From Petrimonas sulfuriphila (lineage in GTDB: Bacteria; Bacteroidota; Bacteroidia; Bacteroidales; Dysgonomonadaceae), in the NCBI GenBank assembly GCA_038561985.1, contig CP073276.1, positions 930,001-994,000 of the forward strand: a stretch of DNA of 64,000 nt. The letters are read 5' to 3'. How positions within the stretch are numbered: position 1 is the first letter of the stretch; each line of letters opens with the position of its first letter. The position numbers and the translations under genes were made by a program. Under the pieces are notes generated by a model. The model did not search any database. It was not told where the DNA came from and worked only from the letters and a program-made list of their open reading frames with translations. Positions 35,527 to 43,081 of the stretch are shown here, piece after piece.

Positions 35527-35557
35527 ATTGCTTTTTATTTTTTTAAACCTACATTTG
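35527..35557 (+). promoter_or_regulatory. trp operon promoter
   Basis: ATTG (35527-35530) and TACATTTG (35550-35557) are separated by 19 bp, which is the spacing and sequence of the Bacteroidetes -33/-7 promoter. The leader peptide ATG follows 18 bp after the -7 element. Confidence 0.8.
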
Positions 35558-35575
35558 CAGCAAAATAATTGGAAT

Positions 35576-35635
35576 ATGAACATTTCTCTTGCTAACGGAT
35601 ATTGGTGGCGCTACTTACAACTCAACCGGTCGTAA
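35576..35635 (+). CDS. trpL: trp operon leader peptide
   Basis: A 19-codon frame, MNISLANGYWWRYLQLNRS, with tandem Trp codons (TGG TGG, 35603-35608) flanked by Tyr codons. It lies right after a good promoter and 48 nt before an intrinsic terminator that precedes trpB. This is the classical arrangement for translation-dependent attenuation: ribosomes stalled at the Trp codons would alter folding and let transcription pass the terminator. Confidence 0.85.
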   Translation: MNISLANGYWWRYLQLNRS

Positions 35636-35682
35636 GGGAAGCAGTCGTATCTATAGCAAGAACTCAATAACAATAAACATAG

Positions 35683-35714
35683 AAGAGCCTGTCGCACCTG
35701 CGACAGGCTCTTTT
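35683..35714 (+). terminator. trp attenuator (intrinsic terminator in the leader)
   Basis: AAGAGCCTGTCGC (35683-35695) pairs perfectly with GCGACAGGCTCTT (35700-35712) around an ACCT loop and runs into TTTT. It is a 13-bp, GC-rich stem located 28 nt before trpB. I could not identify a convincing antiterminator pairing by eye. Confidence 0.88.
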
Positions 35715-35742
35715 CGTTGGTATCAAACAAAAAAAACAGTAT

Positions 35743-36930
35743 ATGCAGAATTTTTCAGTAGATAAGTCCGGATTTTACGGTGAATTTGGCGGAGCCTATA
35801 TTCCTGAAATCCTTCACAGATGCGTTACCGAATTGCAGGACGCCTATCTCAGAATCCTGGAAAGCGAATCGTTTAAAAAAGATTTTGACCAGCTTCTCCG
35901 GGATTACGTAGGCAGGCCTTCTCCGCTTTACTGGTCTGGGTACCTTTCCGGTAAACACGGATGCAGCATCTACCTCAAACGGGAAGACTTAAACCATACC
36001 GGGGCACACAAGATCAACAATACAGTCGGCCAGATTCTTGTTGCTAAACGATTGGGGAAAACCCGAATTATCGCCGAGACGGGTGCCGGGCAGCACGGTG
36101 TGGCAACCGCTACTGTTTGTGCTTTGATGCAGATGGAATGTATTGTTTATATGGGAAAAACCGATGTGGAACGCCAAGCCGTAAACGTCAAGAAGATGCA
36201 GATGCTGGGTGCAACGGTCGTTCCGGTTACTTCGGGGAACATGACGTTGAAGGATGCTACCAACGAAGCCATCCGCGACTGGTGCTGCAACCCGACGGAC
36301 ACACATTATATCATCGGATCCACCGTTGGGCCTCACCCCTATCCCGATATGGTAGCCCGGTTACAATCAGTCATCAGTGAAGAGATCAGGAAGCAGCTGA
36401 TGGAAAAGGAAAACCGTGCCGTTCCCGATTATCTTTTCGCCTGCGTGGGAGGGGGAAGCAACGCTGCGGGAACCATCTATCACTTCCTGAACGATGATGC
36501 GGTGAAAATCGTACTCGCCGAAGCAGGCGGCAAGGGAATCGACAGCGGAGAAACGGCAGCCACCATACAAATGGGCTCTATTGGAATTATCCACGGGTGC
36601 AAAACGTTGGTGATGCAAACGGAAGACGGACAAATCACGGAACCTTATTCCATTTCCGCCGGGCTGGACTATCCGGGTATTGGGCCCATCCACGCCCACC
36701 TGACAACTACCCGGCGGGCACAGGTAGTTGCCGTAAACGATGACGAAGCCCTAAAAGCCGCTTTCGAACTTACGCGTTATGAAGGCATTATCCCTGCATT
36801 GGAGTCGGCTCACGCACTCGCTGCGCTCGATAAAATCACTTTCAAACCGTCCGACATAGTTGTCCTGACACTTTCGGGAAGGGGGGATAAAGACCTGGAG
36901 ACTTACTTTAAACAGATTGATGCAGATTGA
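35743..36930 (+). CDS. trpB: Tryptophan synthase beta chain
   Basis: 395 residues, usual length. PLP lysine in [14 protein letters not shown], glycine-rich phosphate site in GGGSNAAGT, and the N-terminal [12 protein letters not shown]. It joins indole to serine, in complex with TrpA. It is the first structural gene of the operon, while its partner trpA is last, beyond the IS element. Confidence 0.97.
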   Translation: MQNFSVDKSGFYGEFGGAYIPEILHRCVTELQDAYLRILESESFKKDFDQLLRDYVGRPSPLYWSGYLSGKHGCSIYLKREDLNHTGAHKINNTVGQILVAKRLGKTRIIAETGAGQHGVATATVCALMQMECIVYMGKTDVERQAVNVKKMQMLGATVVPVTSGNMTLKDATNEAIRDWCCNPTDTHYIIGSTVGPHPYPDMVARLQSVISEEIRKQLMEKENRAVPDYLFACVGGGSNAAGTIYHFLNDDAVKIVLAEAGGKGIDSGETAATIQMGSIGIIHGCKTLVMQTEDGQITEPYSISAGLDYPGIGPIHAHLTTTRRAQVVAVNDDEALKAAFELTRYEGIIPALESAHALAALDKITFKPSDIVVLTLSGRGDKDLETYFKQIDAD

Positions 36931-36970
36931 TTTAAGATTGAAAACAGGTTGTTGTATACAGTCTGGAAAT

Positions 36971-37016
36971 CAATCTCTTTCAATCTCTTTCAATCTCTTT
37001 CAATCTCTTTCAATCT
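36971..37016 (+). repeat. 10-bp tandem repeat in the trpB-trpE gap
   Basis: CAATCTCTTT is repeated four times without change, followed by CAATCT. It occupies most of the 93-bp spacer and ends 8 bp before the trpE ATG. Copy number could vary by slippage and alter translation initiation. Confidence 0.85.
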
Positions 37017-37023
37017 AAAAAAT

Positions 37024-38430
37024 ATGACTTACAAATTCACAACAAACTGCAAAAAGGTCATGGGCGACCTGCATACACCGGTAAGCCTTTATCTGAAAAT
37101 CCGGGATGCCTTTCCCCAATCGGCATTGCTCGAAAGTTCCGATTATCATGCCAACGAAAACAGCACGTCGTACATCGGGCTGAATCCCATGGCGCATATC
37201 GACATAAACCGGGGCGAGTGCATCGAAACCTATCCCGACGGGAACACCGTCAGGAACAGGATATCCGGAGAGTTTACCATTTCCGGGGCATTAAACAATT
37301 TCATCAACAACTTCTGCATAAACGGCGACAACTCCTCCCTGACGGGGCTTTTTGGCTATACCACGTTCAACTGTGTGAAATATACCGAGGGGATCAACGT
37401 CAAGGAGAGTACCGAGGACCGTAACGACGCCCCCGACATGCGGTATATCCTCTATAAATACCTGATGGTTTTTAATCATCAGAAAGACGAACTGCTGCTG
37501 ATCGAACTGCTTGGCAATGAAGAGGAAAGCAAACTCTACAAGGTGGAGAGCCTTATCAATGCCCGGAATTTTGCATCGTACGACTTTTTTATTCACGGTC
37601 AGGAATCGAGCCCCATTACCGACGACCTGTTCAAGTCTTATGTCCGGCAGGGCATTGAACACTGCCACCGGGGCGATGTGTTTCAGATCGTTCTCTCGCG
37701 ACGCTTCGTGCAGGAATTTTCGGGAGACGACTTTAAGGTTTACCGCGCACTGCGAACCATCAACCCGTCCCCCTATCTCTTCTACTTTGATTTCGGCGGT
37801 TTTCGCATTTTCGGTTCTTCACCCGAAACACATTGTCAGATCAAGGGTAAAACCATCAGCATAGACCCTATTGCCGGAACGGCTAAGCGAACAGGGAACC
37901 TTCAGGAGGACGCGGAAGCTACCGAACGCCTCAAAAGCGACCCGAAAGAAAATGCCGAACACGTGATGCTAGTCGATCTGGCCCGGAACGATCTGAGCCG
38001 AAACGCACACAAAGTAAAACTCGATTTTTACCGGCAAGTACAGTATTATTCGCATGTCATTCATTTGGTCTCCCGCGTAAGCGGCACGCTCGACGAGGAC
38101 GTTAATCCCGTCCAGGCGTTTTTCGATACCTTCCCGGCCGGGACATTATCGGGAGCACCCAAGGTGAGGGCCATGCAACTGATATCGGAGATCGAGGAAC
38201 ACAACCGCGGGGCATATGGCGGCTGCATCGGGTTTATCGGATTTAACGGCGATATCAACCAGGCCATAACCATCCGCACGTTTGTAAGCCGGAATAACCA
38301 GCTCTGGTATCAGGCAGGCGCAGGGATTGTATCGCAGAGCATCGAAGAGAACGAGCTCCAGGAAGTTAAAAACAAACTGGGGGCCTTGAAGAAAGCAATT
38401 GACCTCGCGGAGAAGTTGAATAATGTGTGA
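37024..38430 (+). CDS. trpE: Anthranilate synthase component I
   Basis: 468 residues from the ATG at 37024; the open frame upstream crosses the 10-bp repeats and is not used. The N-terminal LLESSDYHAN region contains the ESS motif that forms the tryptophan feedback site. The catalytic chorismate domain has IDPIAGTAKRTG, DLARNDLSR, FPAGTLSGAPKVRAM and GGCIGFIGFNGD. It makes anthranilate from chorismate with TrpG. Confidence 0.96.
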   Translation: MTYKFTTNCKKVMGDLHTPVSLYLKIRDAFPQSALLESSDYHANENSTSYIGLNPMAHIDINRGECIETYPDGNTVRNRISGEFTISGALNNFINNFCINGDNSSLTGLFGYTTFNCVKYTEGINVKESTEDRNDAPDMRYILYKYLMVFNHQKDELLLIELLGNEEESKLYKVESLINARNFASYDFFIHGQESSPITDDLFKSYVRQGIEHCHRGDVFQIVLSRRFVQEFSGDDFKVYRALRTINPSPYLFYFDFGGFRIFGSSPETHCQIKGKTISIDPIAGTAKRTGNLQEDAEATERLKSDPKENAEHVMLVDLARNDLSRNAHKVKLDFYRQVQYYSHVIHLVSRVSGTLDEDVNPVQAFFDTFPAGTLSGAPKVRAMQLISEIEEHNRGAYGGCIGFIGFNGDINQAITIRTFVSRNNQLWYQAGAGIVSQSIEENELQEVKNKLGALKKAIDLAEKLNNV

Positions 38431-38459
38431 AGCTAAAACTGTCTAACTGTCTTAAAAAA

Positions 38460-39026
38460 ATGAAAATTCTGATATTCGATAATTACGATTCCTTCACCTA
38501 CAACCTGCGACACGTCGTCTGGGAGCTTGGGTACACCGATATAGACGTTATCCGGAACGATAAAATCGATCTGGACGATGTGGATAGATACGACAAAATC
38601 ATTCTTTCACCCGGTCCGGGAATTCCGGAGGAAGCAGGAGACCTGTTACCGCTAATCCACCGATATGCGCCGGGCAAAAGCATGCTGGGGGTTTGCCTGG
38701 GGCATCAGGCGATCGGATTGTCCTTTGGCGCCACCCTCGAGAATACTCCCCTGGTGCACCACGGCGTGCAAACACCCATCAGGATGGTAGGCAGCGATTA
38801 TATCTTCGATGCCCTCCCAACCCGGATAGAAGTGGGGCGGTACCATTCCTGGATTGTATCGGACAAAAACTTTCCCTCCCATCTGGAGATTACGGCCACA
38901 GATGAATCGGGCAACATAATGGCTTTGAAGCACAAAACATTAGACGTTCACGGCGTTCAGTTTCATCCCGAATCTGTCCTTACCCCGTTGGGCACGGAAA
39001 TCATAAAAAACTTTTTAGAAAAATGA
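38460..39026 (+). CDS. trpG: Anthranilate synthase component II (glutamine amidotransferase)
   Basis: 188 residues from the ATG at 38460 (MKILIFDNYDSFTYNL). The class I amidotransferase triad is visible: Cys in GVCLGHQAIG, and His and Glu in VQFHPESVLT. It supplies ammonia to TrpE. It could also serve folate synthesis as PabA, but the operon context favours Trp. Its stop overlaps the trpD start (ATGA). Confidence 0.95.
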   Translation: MKILIFDNYDSFTYNLRHVVWELGYTDIDVIRNDKIDLDDVDRYDKIILSPGPGIPEEAGDLLPLIHRYAPGKSMLGVCLGHQAIGLSFGATLENTPLVHHGVQTPIRMVGSDYIFDALPTRIEVGRYHSWIVSDKNFPSHLEITATDESGNIMALKHKTLDVHGVQFHPESVLTPLGTEIIKNFLEK

Positions 39027-40018
39027 AACATATACTTGTCAAACTACTGGATTATCAGTACCTGAGCCGCGACGAATCGCGCGAATTATTGATAGCAATC
39101 GTGAGGGGAGAAGTGCCCGACACACAGGTGGCGGCACTTATCACCATATTTCTGATGCGCAGCATTTCGGTAGAAGAAGTGCTCGGTTTCCGCGAAGCGC
39201 TGGTGGAGATGCGGGTTCCCGTCGACCTAAAAGAGTACAAGGCCATTGATATTGTAGGTACCGGTGGCGATGGGAAAAACACGTTCAACATTTCCACTTC
39301 GGCCTGTTTTGTAGTTGCCGGAGCCGGATACCCCGTTGTGAAACACGGAAATTACGGTGCCACTTCGGTCAGCGGCTCGAGCAACGCCATGGAACAGCAA
39401 GGGGTCAAATTCACAACCGACATCCACGTCCTGAGAAAAAGCATCGAGGCCGCCAACATCGCGTACCTTCACGCGCCTTTCTTCAGCCCTGCCCTAAAAG
39501 CGGTCGCCCCGGTGAGGAAAAGCCTGGGCGTGAGAAACTTTTTCAATGTACTCGGACCGCTCATCAACCCTTCCGATCCGGAGTATCAGTTGCTGGGCGT
39601 CTACGACTTATCGATGTCGCGGCTGTACAGCTATATTTACCAGGCAAGCCGAAAAAAATTCGGTATCGTTCACAGCCTGGACGGTTATGATGAAATTTCA
39701 CTCACCGGGCAATTCAAAGTGGTGACCAACAAGGGAGAACAACTTTTTATGCCCGAAGAGCTGGGGTTTAATCGTGTGAGACAGGAAGAAATTTTCGGAG
39801 GAAACACAATCGAAGATGTGGTTTCTGTATTCAACAGGGTACTCAACTGTACGGCAACGCAACCCCAGATGGATGTGGTTATTGCCAATGCCGCATTTGC
39901 CATTCAGATCATCGAAAACAAAAAACCGATTGCGGAGTGTATTGAGATTGCCAAAAACTCGTTGTACGGGAAAAAGGCATTGAATGCGCTCAAGAAATTC
40001 GTGGAAATAAACAGATAA
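39023..40018 (+). CDS. trpD: Anthranilate phosphoribosyltransferase
   Basis: 331 residues. The PRPP/Mg loop GTGGDGKNTFNIST and the KHGNYGATSVSGSSNAME stretch (KHGNRA... in most bacteria) identify the family. ALKAVAPVRKSLGVRNFFNVLGPLINP fits the conserved anthranilate-binding part. It transfers phosphoribose to anthranilate. Translationally coupled to trpG. Confidence 0.96.
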   Translation: MKHILVKLLDYQYLSRDESRELLIAIVRGEVPDTQVAALITIFLMRSISVEEVLGFREALVEMRVPVDLKEYKAIDIVGTGGDGKNTFNISTSACFVVAGAGYPVVKHGNYGATSVSGSSNAMEQQGVKFTTDIHVLRKSIEAANIAYLHAPFFSPALKAVAPVRKSLGVRNFFNVLGPLINPSDPEYQLLGVYDLSMSRLYSYIYQASRKKFGIVHSLDGYDEISLTGQFKVVTNKGEQLFMPEELGFNRVRQEEIFGGNTIEDVVSVFNRVLNCTATQPQMDVVIANAAFAIQIIENKKPIAECIEIAKNSLYGKKALNALKKFVEINR

Positions 40019-40027
40019 ACCACCCAT

Positions 40028-40816
40028 ATGAAAGATATTCTAAATGAAATAATCGCCCACAAACGGAACGAAATAGCGGCACAAAAAAACAGCATACCTT
40101 ATTCCCTGCTGGAACGGGAACTGGCAGACTGCCATTTACCCGTCTATTCCCTCAAGGATGCGTTGCTGCAATCCAGTACAGGAATCATTGCGGAGTTTAA
40201 ACGCCGCTCGCCAAGCAAGGGATGGATAAATCAACATGCCAACGCAGGGAATGCAACTAAAGGATATGAGGTTGCCGGAGCCACTGCACTATCGGTACTG
40301 ACCGATTCAACCTATTTTGGCGGCACGCTTGCCGATTTGCAGCATGCAGCCCGACAGGCAAAAATACCGGTAATACGCAAAGAATTTATCATAGACGAAT
40401 ACCAGATCCTGCAAGCCCGGTTATCGGGTGCAAGCGCCATCTTACTTATTGCTGCAGCACTGAGCATAGAAGAAACGCATCGGTTTATCCGGTTATCGAA
40501 ACAACTGGGTTTGGAGGTTTTACTGGAGCTTCATGATGAGAAGGAAATTGAATACACTTCTCTCGAAACCACCATTATCGGCATCAACAACCGGAACCTG
40601 GGTACTTTCGTAACGGACCTGAAAAAGTCGTACAGAATGGTAGAGTTGTTGCCTCGGGATGCCGTCTGGGTATCGGAAAGCGGAATTTCAAACCCAGAAA
40701 CGGTAAAAGAGTTACGCAAAGCCGGATACCGGGGATTTCTTATCGGAGAAAACTTCATGCGATCAGCTAATCCCGGTGCAAGCCTGGAAGAATTTATAAA
40801 AGGAGTGCTACAATAA
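40028..40816 (+). CDS. trpC: Indole-3-glycerol phosphate synthase
   Basis: 262 residues, TIM barrel. Catalytic Glu and Lys lie in IIAEFKRRSPSKGWI, the second active-site Lys in VIRKEFIIDEYQI, and INNRNLGTF and VSESGI follow. It is monofunctional; trpF is a separate gene 12 nt downstream. Confidence 0.96.
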   Translation: MKDILNEIIAHKRNEIAAQKNSIPYSLLERELADCHLPVYSLKDALLQSSTGIIAEFKRRSPSKGWINQHANAGNATKGYEVAGATALSVLTDSTYFGGTLADLQHAARQAKIPVIRKEFIIDEYQILQARLSGASAILLIAAALSIEETHRFIRLSKQLGLEVLLELHDEKEIEYTSLETTIIGINNRNLGTFVTDLKKSYRMVELLPRDAVWVSESGISNPETVKELRKAGYRGFLIGENFMRSANPGASLEEFIKGVLQ

Positions 40817-40828
40817 CAAAATATACAC

Positions 40829-41476
40829 ATGAAATTAGTTAAAGTATGCGGGATGCGCGAAGCAACCAACATCCGCGAAGTAGAACAAGCGGGAGCGGAT
40901 TGGATAGGATTTATTTTTTATCCGGAATCACCGCGTTTTGTGCATGAGGTTCCGGACTATTTACCCAGGAAATCCAAACGAGTTGGAGTTTTTGTGAACG
41001 CGCCGAAAGAAAAAATTAGTGAAACGATATCTCTTTTCGGATTGGATCTGGTACAGCTTCATGGCAATGAATCGCCCGAATTTTGTGAGAATATACGCCG
41101 AAGCGGGGTAAAAGTAATCAAATCCTTCCGGGTCGGCGATGAATTCAAGGAGGAAGAGGTGGAGCCCTATCACGGCAAATGCGACTATTTTCTGTTCGAT
41201 ACCCAAACATCGTTGTACGGCGGTTCGGGGGAGAAATTTAACTGGGAGACTCTTTTAAATTACCGTGGTAATACGTTTTTTTTACTGAGCGGCGGCATAA
41301 CACCGGGCGATGCAGAAGCATTAAAAACTTTCTCGTACCCGAAATGCATCGGAGTAGATATCAACAGTAAATTTGAAATCAGCCCCGCTGTTAAAGACGC
41401 AAAGTTGGTTAAACAGTTTATTAAAGTCATAAAAAATCCGGGAAACAAGATAGACAACAAAACATTATTAATTTAG
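40829..41476 (+). CDS. trpF: Phosphoribosylanthranilate isomerase
   Basis: 215 residues. The N-terminal KVCGMRE carries the catalytic Cys. Then come LDLVQLHGNESPEFC, a catalytic Asp region in FLFDTQ, and LSGGITPGDAE with GVDINSKFE at the phosphate site. The last residues (NPGNKIDNKTLLI) look looser than the family usually shows. The IS element begins shortly after the stop, so the native end may have been altered by the insertion. Confidence 0.94.
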   Translation: MKLVKVCGMREATNIREVEQAGADWIGFIFYPESPRFVHEVPDYLPRKSKRVGVFVNAPKEKISETISLFGLDLVQLHGNESPEFCENIRRSGVKVIKSFRVGDEFKEEEVEPYHGKCDYFLFDTQTSLYGGSGEKFNWETLLNYRGNTFFLLSGGITPGDAEALKTFSYPKCIGVDINSKFEISPAVKDAKLVKQFIKVIKNPGNKIDNKTLLI

Positions 41477-41588
41477 TTCCTATGTTTAAACTTGGAAAAG
41501 ACGGATAGGTAGTCCAGTAAAAAAGCTATATCATTTTAGTTAACTTTGTTTTTGAGAGATAACAATCTTAACTTAAACAATATAGCTT

Positions 41589-42674
41589 ATGAATACAAGG
41601 CAAAGTAACAAATTAGATTTCAAAGGACAAAATATTTACATAGGAATTGATGTCCATTTGAAGAGTTGGTCGGTATCGGTATTGTCGGAACATTCGGTTC
41701 TAAAGAGGTTCAGTCAATCTCCAAGTCCGGAATCGCTGCACAAGTTTTTGACAACCCATTATCCGGGAGCGGATTATCATTCGGTTTATGAAGCGGGCTT
41801 CAGCGGGTTCTGGATACATGAGAAGTTAGTAACATTGGGGATCAACAATATCGTAGTCAATCCGGCGGATGTGCCGACCATGAGTAAGGAGAAATTGCGC
41901 AAGACCGACGCGGTTGATTGCGGGAAACTGGCCAGGGAGTTACGGTCGGGAACATTAAAAGGTATTTATGTGCCGGATATAGCCACCCTGGAAATGCGTT
42001 CTTTGATAAGGTTGAGAAACAGGATCGTAAAAGACACCACGAGGGAGAAGAACCGGATAAAGTCATTTTTACGCTTCCACGGGATAGATATCCCGGAGGA
42101 ATTCACACGTTATTCGGTGGGTAACTGGTCAAAGCGGTTTCTGGCATGGCTACGCGAAGTACTCCTTTCTACCGAATATGGAAAGGAAGCACTGGGGATA
42201 CATATTGAGCAGTTTGTACGCCTGCGGGGCATACTCCTGGGGCAAACACGCCTGCTGCGTGCGTTATCCCGCAGTGATGCACTCAAGGAGCCAATACGTC
42301 TGCTGACTTCGGTCCCGGGAATAGGGATAACCACCGCCATGTCGTTGGCGGTCGAGATAGACGATATCGGGCGGTTTTGCAATGCCGATGCGCTGGCCTC
42401 CTACATCGGTCTGATACCGATGTGTCATTCCAGCGGGGAAAGTCAGGCAAACGGTAACATCACGGTTCGCAAGCACGCCATGTTGCGCTGTTATATAATC
42501 GAGGCTGCCTGGATAGCCATAAGGAAAGACCCGGCAATGACGATGGCTTACCAAGGGTACCGTAAACGGATGAACGCTCAGAAGGCCATCGTCAAGATTG
42601 CCCGTAAACTGGTGAACAGGATATTTTTCGTACTCAAACATGGACAGGAATATGTGCCTTGTGTTGTCAATTAA
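41589..42674 (+). CDS. IS110-family transposase (DEDD recombinase)
   Basis: 361 residues. The N-terminal RuvC-like DEDD domain begins YIGIDVHLKSWSVSV (first Asp), with YEAGFSGFWIHEKL (Glu) and RKTDAVDCGKLARELRSG (Asp pair). The C-terminal Tnp20 domain has LLTSVPGIGITTAMSLAVEI, ALASYIGLIPMCHSSG, and the catalytic Ser region of this family near MCHSSGESQANGNITVRKH. It appears full length. IS110 enzymes act with a bridge RNA made from the element's own non-coding end. Confidence 0.95.
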   Translation: MNTRQSNKLDFKGQNIYIGIDVHLKSWSVSVLSEHSVLKRFSQSPSPESLHKFLTTHYPGADYHSVYEAGFSGFWIHEKLVTLGINNIVVNPADVPTMSKEKLRKTDAVDCGKLARELRSGTLKGIYVPDIATLEMRSLIRLRNRIVKDTTREKNRIKSFLRFHGIDIPEEFTRYSVGNWSKRFLAWLREVLLSTEYGKEALGIHIEQFVRLRGILLGQTRLLRALSRSDALKEPIRLLTSVPGIGITTAMSLAVEIDDIGRFCNADALASYIGLIPMCHSSGESQANGNITVRKHAMLRCYIIEAAWIAIRKDPAMTMAYQGYRKRMNAQKAIVKIARKLVNRIFFVLKHGQEYVPCVVN

Positions 42675-42896
42675 CATACAATCCTACAGTGTAAGCAATT
42701 TTTCCACGGGGGAAACACTATCATAATGTTGCAGCTTTGAAGTCTGCTTAAATTAGTATGTGACCCCCGCCTATCGTAAACTGATACAGGAATTTGCAGC
42801 TCCCGCCGAAAGGACGGACAGTCTGCTGTGGAAAGATTGTTTACCGTAGGATGTAGGATCGGGTTTTCTTAGCCATATGGACAGTATCAGTAATAC
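42675..42896 (+). ncRNA. Candidate bridge RNA region of the IS110 element
   Basis: About 220 nt of non-coding DNA with clear folding potential. AGTGT...ACACT closes a hairpin with inner TTTCC/GGAAA (42690s-42720). GCAG/CTGC closes another near 42731. CTGATAC (42781-42787) pairs with GTATCAG (about 42884-42890), enclosing GCAG...CTGC around CCGCC-GAAA-GG. IS1111-group members of the IS110 family place their bridge RNA 3' of the transposase, which this would fit. The guide loops cannot be assigned without the empty site. Confidence 0.35.
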
Positions 42897-42924
42897 AAAA
42901 AGGGAGGTAGAATCTCGACCTCCC
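42897..42924 (-). terminator. Intrinsic terminator of the candidate small RNA
   Basis: On the minus strand GGGAGGT and ACCTCCC form a 7-bp GC-rich stem with a 9-nt loop, followed directly by TTTTTG. Confidence 0.65.
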
Positions 42925-43006
42925 CCAGTAGCATTACTGCGTACCGTCAGGGTGCTTATTGCTGACAGGTTGCCCCCCGGCAGAGCCTGTTTCCTCTTAA
43001 CACCCT
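42897..43006 (-). ncRNA. Candidate small structured RNA on the minus strand
   Basis: A TATCTTTG -7 box (43018-43011, minus) is followed at the right distance by a structured stretch. It has an outer stem GTCAGGGTG/CACCCTGAC enclosing ACAGG/CCTGT and TGCC/GGCA, then a CAGTA/TACTG hairpin. Last comes GGGAGGT/ACCTCCC with TTTTTG, a good intrinsic terminator. Together this makes a transcription unit of about 110 nt with no convincing reading frame. It is not a class I recognise. SRP RNA, 6S RNA and known riboswitch cores were considered and do not fit. Confidence 0.5.
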
Positions 43007-43010
43007 GACA

Positions 43011-43018
43011 CAAAGATA
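43011..43018 (-). promoter_or_regulatory. -7 promoter element for the candidate small RNA
   Basis: TATCTTTG on the minus strand. The structured RNA starts 2-5 nt downstream. The upstream 19-21 bp hold no clear TTTG. Confidence 0.45.
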
Positions 43019-43081
43019 AAATTTAAAAGTTAATTAAAGTGAATTGTCCAATTTTATTTGGATTTTAAATGGAAAATAATT

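Larger units (their letters stand above)
41477..43081 (+). mobile_element. IS110-family insertion sequence inside the trp operon (outer limits)
   Basis: The span between trpF and trpA is 1,605 bp, whereas neighbouring trp genes are separated by -4 to 93 bp, so nearly all of it is inserted DNA. It contains one DEDD/Tnp20 transposase gene with about 110 bp before it and about 400 bp after it. IS110 elements normally lack long terminal inverted repeats and make little or no target duplication. None is visible, so the exact ends cannot be set. An inverted pair, AAGCTATAT (41523-41531) and ATATAGCTT (41580-41588), sits directly before the transposase ATG. Confidence 0.8.

Noticed and set aside
42760-42849. 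Short plus-strand frame (GTG start, 29 codons) reading TPAYRKLIQEFAAPAERTDS and onward
   Set aside because: It looks somewhat protein-like and might be a gene remnant, but it is short, has no good start and overlaps strong RNA-type complementarity. Not enough for a CDS call.
42940-43010. Possible TPP riboswitch upstream of trpA (AGGGTGCTTATTGCTGACAGG resembles the GGGTGC...CTGAGA start)
   Set aside because: The second half of the conserved core (ACCTGATCTGGATAATACCAGCG-like) is missing, and trpA is not a thiamine gene. The resemblance is limited to a short stretch.
42771-43013. 80-residue minus-strand frame over the IS 3' flank
   Set aside because: It spans the candidate small RNA and its terminator, and its composition is unlike neighbouring proteins. 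The RNA interpretation explains the region better.
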